Assembly: GCA_012845835.1 (NCBI GenBank)
Contig: JABAKD010000006.1
Coordinates: 6,812,318-6,876,317 of the forward strand
Origin: Undaria pinnatifida
Taxonomy: Eukaryota > Sar > Phaeophyceae > Laminariales > Alariaceae
DNA: 64,000 bases
Direction: 5' to 3'
Within the stretch, counting starts at the first letter, position 1. Every line of letters begins with the position of its first letter. The notes under the pieces were generated by a model, which had not been told where the DNA came from, made no database searches, and saw nothing but the letters and a program-made list of their open reading frames with translations. Positions 34,501 to 46,500 of the stretch are shown here, one piece after another. The position numbers and the translations under genes are program-made.

Positions 34501-37500
34501 TATTGACCATGTGCAGCGACCAAAAACGATGATGACAAGAGTAGTATTAATATAGTATCAAGCAACTTCAGCTGTACTCGTGGGGAAAGCGTCAAAAACA
34601 TCATTTGCACCCCTACGTACGTAGCCGTGTATGTACGTATAACCCATGTACCCTTATTTAATAGTATACCTCTAGCAGCATACATATGTACCTGGTACCA
34701 GGTCGCAACCCGACCAGACGCGGGGCTAATCCCTAACCTAGCCCGAAAATCGTAAGCACCCTTACTTAATACGAGGTACACTACTTGTAGCATACCGATA
34801 TACCTGGTGCCAGGTCGCAACCTGACCACAAGCGGTACTAATCCCTAACGTAGCCCGAAAACCGTGGGGGGTGTGGTCGGGCGGTGTATACCAGGTATAA
34901 AATATCAGCTGTAAAATGCGATACGTTGGGTAGGGGTGCATGGGTTCATATATACGCCCTAGGGTTTGTAAGTTGTTTGGGATGGTGTAGCGGTACGGTC
35001 GTGCTGGTGTGATGTTGGGCGTATCATCACGCTTTGCGCGCGTGTCGTTGCACAAGTTTTCTCTCCTTGCAGTTCGGGCGCATATCACGCATCCCCTACC
35101 TGTGAGCGACCCCGGGCTGACTTGTGTAATCGATGCCGTACTCGTCAGATTTTGTGGACGGTTTTTCCCTGTGATTTTCCACTTGTGTGGTCGATGCCGT
35201 ACTCGTCAGATTTTGTGGACGGTTTTTCCCTGTGATTTTCCAGAAAAAACGTGAGCAACAGCACGAAAAGCTGTTCGAAACACGGAGAAAGATAAACGAG
35301 TGAGAGCAGAGAGGTCCATGGGGTTTGTTCATGGCAGGCGGTGAAATGTTATTTCTGCTTGCCGCTTGCTGTGGTGCATGTGGTACCACATCTACCTCAA
35401 CCCATGCCGTTGTCTCTAGCGGATTATCCCCCCAAACGTTCTCCTCTGGCAGGCCGTATGACCGGGTCTCAGGACTGGTAATGGTAAGGAATAGGATTTT
35501 TCGTCTATTTCATATAATAACCCACCAACAAGCCGCCCCCCATCCTATCTCATGACCTATTAACGCGTTCCCCAACATGTGGTACTCGTTCGTGTTGTGG
35601 TTCGCTTTCGTGTTGGGTGCTTGTTTTGGGTAGTTTGCGTGATCGTTGTGTGCTTGATTGATTGTTCAGTCGCTGACTGCTGTCTGTTTTGCTTTCAAGG
35701 ACTGAAAATTGTGAGAACGCTTGAGAAAAGGGTGTATTAAATAGCACTATTACCCATTTAGAGCCCCCGAACCCCTCCCTATACTAAATCCAAGTAACTT
35801 TATCTCAAGAATGGGTTTGCAGTTGTAAAGGGGTTAATACCTGGTAGGCGAGAGGGTGGAAGATAGCCGTTTAACTCGTGGAGCCTGCTGGTAACCACTC
35901 TAAAAAAATGCCTCACAGTACGTCATCAGTAGCTCTAAGTTTAACCCGAAAACGGACATGCCTCAGTAGTGGAAAAGGGTTTTGGGATCCAAGTAAAGCA
36001 ACGACCTCGTGCCGTGTGCGTGAGCTTGACGTTATTAACGTACTTCGGTATACTTGTAACGGAAGCGCGCAGAATTACGGAGTATCATGCACAAGAGTGC
36101 CATACTGCTGTGTGTCCATATCGGGGATGTCCTGGCATTCTATACTTCAAGTATATAGCTCGGGTACACTCCCTCCCTACTTGTGTCGGCCTGGAGCCCG
36201 CACTGCTTCGAGTAGCCGGCGTGTATGGATCGTCTGTTCTTTTCGTCATTTTTCGCCATTGAAATATTGAAAATCACGACGAGCAAGGGATTGGTTAGCA
36301 GGAAGCAGAGTGCCTGTTAATTCCAGGTATGTATTCTCTATCATAAGGGCTAGGTGGTGAACAGACGACCGACTAGCAGGTATATACGTACTCTGTTCCT
36401 TCCCGTGTTTTGGTTTTTGCGCCGCCGTCGCCGCCGCCGCCGCCGCCGCCGCCCGCTCGGACCTATCGAAAGGGATAGAGACGTTTTTTTCTGAACAATA
36501 ATGCCCTTTTAGATGCGACACGTATTATTGTTGGGCTTGTTGTAGAATAAACCCGATCTTCTCTTTTTCTGCTTGGTGAGCCCGTCATTTTCGACAAATG
36601 TTGCGGCGCCTCGGCGGCTGAGATCTCCGAACCAACGGGCTAGGGCTAGGACGGTAAAAATGAGATATTTTTTTACAATTCTTTAGGTACGGCAGTACCA
36701 GGTAAGGGTCCCTTATTTGGGCGGTGGTGTGCCGAGAGCACTATGATCGCTTTGTTGAGGGTAGCCGCATCACTCTTGAATAGGTCGGTTACCGCCTTGA
36801 TGAGAAAATACCTTTTGTTAGTGTGCTATACGGTACAGTATAATAGCTATTGACCTAGCAGAGCGCTGCACGACGGCGGAATGCTGCGGGTGACCACGTA
36901 CAGGGTCGGCACTGCTGTGCTCTATCCTGGGCAGCGAACGCAGATGCATACCCGGTCAAAATGAAGATCTGTCGAAAATTATGTATTATCGTCTCAGCAG
37001 AGTTGACATGGTATATGTTTGAAGATGATCGAAAGCAACTGACTCTGCTGCCGTAATGAGAAGTGCCGTCGACTGCCTACACCTTGCTGCTGTAGGTGCA
37101 CCAATCCGGAACAATGCAGCGTTACTGTAACAAGACCAGGAATACCGCACCGGAACCATGCAGCATATCTCTGCTGCGCTACCCCCTCCCCCTCCTCTCC
37201 TTTAGTCTAGAAAAAGGACGCATGCCGCGCTGGCTTGGACGCATGCGCTTCGATGAACGCCATCCTGGCCTTCTGCGGGTGGAAGACGGCGTTGTCATTG
37301 CCGCCCTCCTCCGCTGCCCTCTCCAGGAGGTCAAAGCCCCGAAGAAGTTTCAGCGTAGAGCGGCGGCACAGAGGCCTCCACACCCCGTCGTCTAGTTGTC
37401 GCCGTCCTCCTTCTCGTCAACAGTGGGGTCCACGCCCTCACACCAGTGCTATCCAACTGCCCCGTCATCTCTTCCACCGCATCCAACCGCGTTGCTTCGA

Positions 37501-40500
37501 AGACGCCCTCCTGGCCCTCTACTGTCGCCCAAACTTGAGCCTCTTCGATGGCGGCCTGCCTCGTCGGCGCACTCTCTCGGGATGTTCATAATCGTCAACG
37601 AATGGGGCAACTCCCGTGTCAAGTGACGGGCGACCCGTGTTGATCTGCCTGGCGCACACGTGAAACTCCTGCTGTGGAGCGTTTTCGCCAGCCCCTCCAC
37701 CGAAGGTTGTTGGGAACCGCCAGCGTCACGCACGTGCCGTTGTCACACGAAAAAGACGCAGGAAGTCATTCGTCTCTGTCTTTCTCAAACAGCAGTCTCA
37801 CATTTCACTTTTTGGTAGCAACAGACCGGGGCTGCTGCTGTTGCTACTGCGGCGGCGGCCTGCCATGAACGAAAGAAACGCCGCCAGAGAGCTCAATGAC
37901 CGGCGAGATTCAAGTTGTGTCCGACTATCTATCCATCACCAAGTTATTGCGCAACGTGCGAAAAGGAATTTGGTTGCATTCGGTCTCCAATTTGGTCAAC
38001 ACGTGTAATGCACAGGTTCGAAACCACCAGATGTTGTATACGTTCGTACCCGGTGTTTCATGTGTGGTAGTGTGTTTTTTTTTGTTTACCATCGTTACAC
38101 CTTCTCCCACATTCGGAGAAATCGTAATGGAAGGCTTTAGGTTGTGGGAAGAAACCAATAAGCCACTATCCAAACACGATTATTCCGGTTTTCGTAGTGT
38201 TTAAAGGAATAGGGTTAGGCTTTCAACCCCCCCCCCCCCCCCCCCCTCCCCCCCCTCTCCAAACAAGTGAATAACACTGTGATCAGGACGATGTACCTGG
38301 TACAGTGTTTGATCTGTTGTGGTTTTTCCCACGGCCATGAGCCTACAAATAGGTGTGCGACTCACAAACCGGACACTAAGTCGTGTACTTCAAATCAGCC
38401 AACCTCGTATATGCCTGGAATCAGTGCACTGTTGATACCACTAGCGAAAGGTGCTTGCAAAAATCTTGAGTACTGATTGCCGGTTTGGTCCAACTCCCAG
38501 CCCATGTACTGCCGTATACCAGGTATACCGGTATGTTAACCGCCGGTCGCCCCGGTGGCGTATCAGGTCATCCTCGAGCCTGGTATAGGTCGGTTTCGTG
38601 AGATCGAATCCCCCCGAGCGCATGCATACGAGTACTCGTATAAATTCGTGGGGACTTTCCTTGCGCACAAATTGACTTGCGGAAAGCGCGAGAGCGTGAG
38701 TTAGCAACACCCGAGGAAAAATCGACGAGCAGTGGGATTGCTGAACCGTATGCGCGATAAAAACTGAAGGCAAGAACGGAGGGGGAGAAGGGACGACACC
38801 TGTGACCACGGTTTGTCCAGAAGCTGGAAAGTAGAAGTGTGCGAAAAAAAAAAAAAAAGTGTTGTACCTAGCTCGAATTCGAGTTTCTCTTTCGCACCGC
38901 GCCATGAAATTAGACGGGCTTTTCGAAATTTTCTGGGGCCGGATTTGACGTGTGCTGTCGCCCGGCCGAAAAACGCACACAGGGTTGACGACAGGTTCAA
39001 CCTGCTGCGCGAGCTCCCACAGGTAGCGACACACTCATGCTTTAGCTTGCGATACCAATGAGTTGACACAAAATTCCGGGTTTTGTTACTGCTTTTGTGG
39101 TATTATTTGGTCATTTTGAACCCTTGTCAACCATTGTCTTGCGTGTTGTTTCGTCATCTTGACCCCTTGCCAAGCACTCTGGTGGACCTGTTTTCGCTGA
39201 CAAAACTCCTTGGAGTCGGGCTGGGTCGTTGTGCTGTGTGTGTTGTCTTCACATCAAACCGTTGTTTCTACCCAACGACTCAAGTACACCCCGAGTCCGT
39301 GCTGGTTCATCCTAGAGAGATACAAATTATGTGGTCACAGACGACTGCTGTGAAACAAAGTACACCAAACAGTAGTCGCGATTCATCAAGGTAAAGCAAG
39401 CGTACCGGGTACGATAACCCAACAAAACAAGGTACCTGGTAGACCATAAAAAAATATAAAAAAAAGGAAAAGGAAAAAGAACAAAAGGAAAACTAAGTGA
39501 AACAAACGACAGGTGTTTTGAAGGATGTGATGCAAGAAGATCTGAAAGGAAAGGATAGGCTACAATTGCCAGAGGAACACTACTGCTATACGAACATACT
39601 ATTTTAGTAATATTTTGCCAAGGATTAATATTATGATGCCTGGATATGAAATGCCAGTTGGGAACCTTATTTTCGTTAAAGTGTTCTTGTTTTAACCGCT
39701 TCTTATGAGACCGTTTCTTAATCCGAAAATGAAAGTAGTTTTCGGGCCGCAGAACCATTCGGGCAGAATCTTATCGATAACCCTTGTAATGAATTATTAT
39801 ACCGTTTTTTTTAAGATTGGGCAGAGTCGCGAATTTTTCAACAACGGTCATCTCGCTTGACTTCGTGCTGGTACGAGTTCGCCGCACCAGAACATCTCAG
39901 CGCACGCAGACGAAGCTTTGTAGGTGGGGCGAGGGAAAACACGCCGTGTGCGCTTCTTGCGAGGAGGGTTGTCTTTCCCGTCGCCCTCGTCAATCTGGTG
40001 CATAAATGACAACGACAGGTCGCAGACGGCGGCTGTCCTCATCCTCGACGGCACATATGTGTTTTGCGTTTGGCGAACGCCGCAATCGGAACCTCTAGGA
40101 AAGTGGCAATACTCTCGCAGTCGTCACCAACACTGTCCGACCCCATCGATCCGTCCTGATGCCCCGAGGTCTGCAAGTGGGTTGCCGGGCACAGCAGCGG
40201 CACGCATACACCCATGTATGATATGATTTGCTTGCTCAGCATTTGCATCGTGTTGTGTCTTGTGCTACTGCTGTTCCCGGCTGATTATCTCGCTTGTTGC
40301 CTCCCACGACGTATGGAAATCCGTCGTGATGCACATCCTGACGCCGTATTCGGCTACGATATTATCCGAAACTGGACCCCCCGTTACCGGGTGGGGGCCG
40401 TCCCAAAAACGATACCCAGCTATCCGAAAGTAGAAGGCTGAAAATCACCGGTTTCGGGTTTGTATGGGTTGCAAACCGGTTTGCTGTCCGAAATCGTTCA

Positions 40501-43500
40501 CTTTCGGATTCAGAAACGAACCGATTGTAAGAGGTGGCCAAAGGGCTAGTTCCGAAGGGGGGGGGGGGGGGCTCACAGCAAAGATTTGGGACACTTGCGT
40601 ATTTGTAGACACGAGCTTGTCGGAAAAGCCAAAGGTGGACGTTTTGACCCAACCTTCCCTCACCCACTTGGCACCTTGATCCGTACGACGAAAACATGGA
40701 AGCCGCTAACTGTCCACAGCCGGCACGGTGCATGTGTGCATGCATGCTTTATGGAAATGCAGACTGGCGTGTTCGGTGCCGTCGTCAGAAATCGTTTGTT
40801 CCACACGATTGGCTTGAAGTGGACCGGTCGCTCTATTCTCCAGACAGGTTGCATGTTAACCGTGGCAGTAGCAGCGGCGGCAGCGGCGGCGTCTGTATTC
40901 AGAGAAATAAATGTAGCCACCAATAAGAAACAGCTCTTGTACAAAACGTAGTCGGAGCAAGGCTTGCACCTTACGTAGTGTGAGTTGTGACTCCAAAACT
41001 GTTGCCTGGTGCTCGCTTTTGCTCGGCGTTTCTCGCTCCGCGGTAGCCCAGTACAGTACACTGATGCAATCCTGTATACGCAGTCAGTAGAGCATATTTT
41101 CTGCCTGAGGCAACCAACGCGCAGCTCTACGTTCGAGGGGCATTGAACGGGTCTAGTCGAGTCAGGGTAACCAACCCGTCCCGACCCGCGATTTTTTTCT
41201 TCAACCTTTTGACCCGACCCGATTCGTCCCGTGAGATTCCAAACACCTCCTGACCGGACCCACTCGAGCCGCCAAGTTTTGATACCTCCTGGTATAATCG
41301 ACGGGTCGGGTTATGACCCGCGAAAAAACCTGTTGTTCTTTTATCATATTTGCAGAACTTGAGAGGGTTGCAGAGTTTAAGTTTTATCGTCGATGGGCAA
41401 CAAGCAGCTGACACGGGATTCAAATATTTTACTTCAACTTTCGTGTAGAAAGAACCAGCACGAGCAGGGCTTCGCATTTTTTTTTTTTTTTTCTGATCGT
41501 CGGTGGGAAAGGAGAAAATAAAGTCAGCACGCATTCATAGTTAGCTCATGAATCCAGCCAATCGCTTGGTTAACTGTGTAATGGTATGTTTGGTCGCCGC
41601 GTATTGCGCTTTTTCTGCGCGTTTGTGATACTCGTTTTGTGTTGTTTTGTTTTGTTGACTGCTTTGGCACATGAAGTACTCGTAGTCCAATACAATTCCG
41701 CCACCTATCGAAGTCACGATCACTTCACGTGGCGTTTTCGGTTTGTTTCTCGCTGACGGTGATGACAACTAAGGGCTTTGCCAGCACAAAAGCGGTTACT
41801 TTTCTTCGTGCCGTAGCTCTTAGATTAGCGACGTTGCTGCTGTGGCGTGTGCTGCTTAGAGCTTTGGTGCAGTTATTACCCTTTTCTCTTGCTTTTGCTT
41901 TTGCTCTTGTTTTTGTTTGGGGGGGGTTGTTTTTGATTTTCCCTCCTTTTTCTTTCCTTGCTTTGGCTTTGTTCTTGCGTTAGGTTTTAGTTGTTTTCGC
42001 TTTGCTTTGTCCTGCAATCTTCGGAGCATTGGGTGAGGCGGGGTGGGGCGGGTTGGGTGGAACATCCTATGTCCTGCACATATGCTGCTTAAACGTTTTC
42101 GCCCCCCTGACCTGGCTGGATTTGGGGTCAGTGAGCGTTTTCTTTTTGTTTGTGTTTGTTTTGCCGCGGCCGGTTAACGTTTGGTTTTGTTTTTTGTTTC
42201 GTTTTTGTTTATGTTCTGATGGTATAGTACCAGATGCCAGGTATCAGGTGCCAGATATTTATTTGTATAGCTCGTCGAGTTTCCCGTAACAAGACAGAAC
42301 AGAAACTGGGTAGGCAAACAAGGAAACAAGCAGGCAGGCGGATACACGCAAAGGGAAGAGAGATCATCAGACGGGTAGACAGACAACTTAGCCCGGAGAG
42401 GAGCCAGACAGACGTGACATAGTAGACATGAACACCTTTTAGCACGCGAGATAAAACACCGTCTTGGTCGGTTTTCGAACCTGATTTTGTCGACAACGTG
42501 GAGAACGCAAACGCCGAGCGACCCACCCGTCTAGGCACAGGTTACGGTAACCGTGCAGAAGCTTGCTACGATAGAGGTATACCTTTTTTTTGGCGAAAAT
42601 GGTTCCTGAATGACGGGGCTCCTCAACCCAAAATTGTCGGAAAATAAATAAATAATAGGCAGTTTTTTTTCGGCGTGATTCTCGTCGTATACCTTGGCCA
42701 TGAAGTTTTTCTTTCGGTATGTATTAATAGCAGTTGTGTCTTCTCTGAAGTCAATTTTGGGAGAGGTCTTGACCCCTTTGGAGCCCCCGAACCCGTCCCT
42801 GTATTAAATCCAAGTAATTTTGTCCCCAAAAACGGCTTCCAGTTGTAAAAGGGGTTAAGCTCCCAAATTGAGGAACCTCAAAAAAAAAGTGGTGCATGCA
42901 CTTCTATCGTAGCACGCGTCTGCACTGGTTCTTTTTTATGCCGTCTCAAGGGTGGTGGCTTGAGCTCTGTGCGTTCTGAGGCAAAAGCTGATTTTGATCA
43001 GATTTTGAATATACTGAAAGTGCGACCCGATAAGAAGCAATTCCATGGCTTGGGTATCAAGAACAGAAACAACACTGCGAAACAAGAAAGACGTTTTCAA
43101 CGATTTTGGGCTATAAGAAAAAAGCCCACTCATCCAAGAATATTTATTTTACACAAACCGCTACGAGTACGTGTATCAAGCACGCGTCTCTTATGGGAAA
43201 AAAAAGCCGCCATTTTCGTTTTGTTCGCCGTTCTGGGGCTGGAGGAAATCGATTCTGAAAGCCATCGCAATCCCAGGGTGTTCGGTTTTTTTTTTTCTCG
43301 AGTTTTGTACGGTCGCTATAGGATAGGGGAACCGGTAGACAGGGCGTTCTTGCGTTTTGTACGGTAGCTATGGGATAGGGCGACCGGTAGACAAGGCAAG
43401 CAGGCAGCCTGCAGTAGCAAGAAAGACAATAACGACAGCTGCTGTTGAACTTTTTTTTTCATCTTTATCCCTTTGTCAACCCTGACGTGGACACGCGAGG

Positions 43501-46500
43501 CAGATATTATAGGACGGGCTGGGACATACGGATATGTGGAGATTTTTTTGTTTATATCGCCCTTTTGTGACTGTGACATTGGCAAGTGAGACAAGAGAGG
43601 ATATGGAACAGACAGACTTGTAGACAGACAATGTGGGAGTATTAGGTGGAAAAACGACCCAACATAGGCAAACCAGACAGATTTTTCGCCCTCGTGGGCT
43701 AGCCAGACAGATGTGACGTATGGTGCAGACAGACAGGCACTCAGATAAAACAGGGAGATCAGACAGGAAATACCTGACATAGACTTGTAGACAGACCAAG
43801 CAGGAAAGAGAGAACAACGACCTAACATAGACGATCCAGTCGGACGGACAGACAAAAAACAAACATGTAGACAGGCAAAGCAGGGGAGTATTTAGCAGAG
43901 AGGCGGGTGCGCAGAGGGACCGACAGATGTTCGTTGAAACGGACTATCTGGTACCTGTTTAGGTTATTTTTTGTGTTGCCCTATCAGACTAGCCAGACAG
44001 GTAGGATAAACGGACAGGAAGACAAAAAACGGAGGCAAGATATGGCAGAGAACGGAGTGACCGAGAAAGTTCGTGATAATATCTACCTGTTGGGCTCGTA
44101 CTGTGCTTTAGTCGTGGCAACAGACAGAGCGTGCGCCTTTTCCGTTGGATGTAACTGCTTGTTGGGCTAATGTAGTCGTGACAAGAGACAGACCGCGGCT
44201 TTTTATGATCTCTCCGGCTTTCTCTTGATACGTAGCCTCCTTTCTTGCTTCCCTCCATCCTTCTTTTGCGCCGTTTATTTTCTTTCGTTTGTTTTTCTTT
44301 CTCTCAACCCTTATTGATGTGCTTGTGTCGTTCTTTTTTGTTTTCCCCCCCTTTTGTCCACTATAGAACTGCGTGCACCCACGATCTTTATGCGCCAATC
44401 TTTTTGGTATTGTGGGATACTTTTTCGGGTGCTAAAATCTGCGCCCACGGTTTCGAAGACAGTGATTTGTTTACCCCCGATGTAAGAGCAATCAGCCTAG
44501 ATAAGAGCATTCGGGACACCCGTTTTTTTAGACATGACTTGGAATTAGTGTAGCGTGGGATCAACCCCTCTAGAGCCTTAAAACCGACCGCTCTGCCACT
44601 TCCAAGCAGTTTTGTCCCCAAAAACGGGTTTCCAGTGCTGGTAAAGGCGTTGAGAGCGATCAAATTGGCATGTCCCGCCATACTAATAATGAACACCTTA
44701 AGATACATAGTGGGGTCTGGCAAAGCACCAAAGGCTCTCATTCCGCTACTGCGATTGGTTGCTGTGTTCTCTGTACCCCTGGGAGGCGTTTCATGATTTA
44801 TCGTATGGTTATCATTTTTCGAATTATCGGAAGTATTTTCGAATCACCGGAAACTTCCCCAAGCTGTTTTTTTTTTCTTGTGGATTGGCCAGCCCGTACG
44901 GCTGTGCCCAGGGCCGAACTTCACGGCGATTAAAGTTGGCAATAGTTGGGTCGTGTAGTAAAGTACCTACCATTAATATTAATTGTAACTCCTGCTGCTG
45001 TGGTGGCTGCTCCGGCCGCGCGAATTTGCGCTGCTGCTGCGGCGGCGGCGGCGGCGGGCGGGAACTTGAAAGAGTTAGCCGCCGTTACCTGCGCGAAAGC
45101 AAACGAGGCTGTATTAACGTATTTTTGACCAACCTGATTTGAGGGGATTTGTTTGGTTCCGACTCGTGGCAATACTGTACCATAGATAGACTAACTCTAA
45201 AGTACGCAGGTCGGGGGGGACGGCAACACAAACTAACCCCAAACCCAAGTTTAAGGGGTGACCCGTCGGTGGATGCTGTGGCTTGTGGAGTGCGGCCGTC
45301 CTGGGTGCTGCGTTTTGGCCGTCGTGGATGCTGCGCTTGGGAAAGACGCGCCACCAATATAATTATCGCGTCGAAAACACGTTAATATGTTGACGTTTAA
45401 TTATCGCGTCGAAAACCCGTTACTATGTTGACGTTTTTTGTGTTCCCCTCAATGCGGGTTGTTCGGTTTCCGTGCGCGTAACAAGGCTGAACGTCTTAGT
45501 CCTGTTGACCCTGGCATTAGCAGGGTAGTCACCGACCTGCATCCTTCACGAGGTTTGCGCACTCCGTAACACGCGCGATCGAAGGATCACACGCTGCTTG
45601 CAAAGCTGAGTTTCGATAATTTTCCTTCTTGGTCGATCCCACAGCTCAAGTGTGCTTTTTCACTTAATTTGAAGGGTTTTGATCAAAATATCCGCAGCAC
45701 AGACGAGCGGCCGGTGTATCACGCAGCTTGCAAAGATGAGTACAGTGTCGACGCTTGATCAATCACAGCAGTGGCCGTGTTTAGAAGGTTTCTTTCAAAG
45801 TGTCGATCCCACAGTTGAAATCTAGTTTTTCTTTCTTCATGTACCGACCGAAACCGGGAGGAACATCGAGTGCCACGCGTCACATGCATGCCGTAGACGG
45901 TTGGTGTGTCGAACCAATCTCACATCGGACAGATTAGGTTTTGTTTTTTTTGTCATTTTTCCGGGGAAAAAAAAAGGTTGAGCTCACGACACTCGCACGC
46001 ATTCTCATACACGTCGTGTGTCGATTTATCTCGCACCGAGTAGTACGCGCGATCGGAGTAACACTTGCAAATATGAGTTTCGACGAAATCTTCGATCTCG
46101 CAGCTGGAGTGTGTTTAATTTTTTTATATGATAATTGTACTCGAAATCCCGTGGAAGCGACAGCGCGAGCTGTCCCTACCGGTGGTGCCCGTTACTGCTC
46201 CAGCAGCGCAAGTTGGCGTTGTATATATGCGCATGCGTGAGTATGTCGACCTGACCTAAACCCTGGGAATCAGGTGCGCAGATAAGATCCTTCTTCGTGG
46301 CGTTTGCCTTCCATGCAGACAGATCCCTGGTCTAAATGACAGATCCCTGGTCTAAATGACAGATCCCTGGTCTAAATGACAGATCCCTGGTCTAAATGAT
46401 ATGCTGGCGTATAGATCATGTTTCCGTGTGATAGCTGGATGATTTCGCAAATCTAGCGCATGTTTTTTCTGGATTGGATCTATTTGTACTGCGTGCACAA

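Noticed and set aside
38542-38620. Functional tRNA gene
   Set aside because: It has A- and B-box-like segments but no complete cloverleaf, and it continues into a repeated body with a poly(A) tail: a SINE head.
42955-43367. 135-codon plus-strand ORF (KADFDQILNILKV...)
   Set aside because: Some protein-like character but AT-rich, overlaps the family-D MITE edge and a degenerate repeat; no family, no splice support.
44946-45128. Ala-rich plus-strand frame ending NLKELAAVTCAKANEAVL
   Set aside because: Mostly translation of a GCG/CTG microsatellite; the short non-repeat end is not enough to call an exon.
46321-46399. CRISPR array
   Set aside because: Repeats are directly adjacent with no spacers, in a eukaryotic setting.
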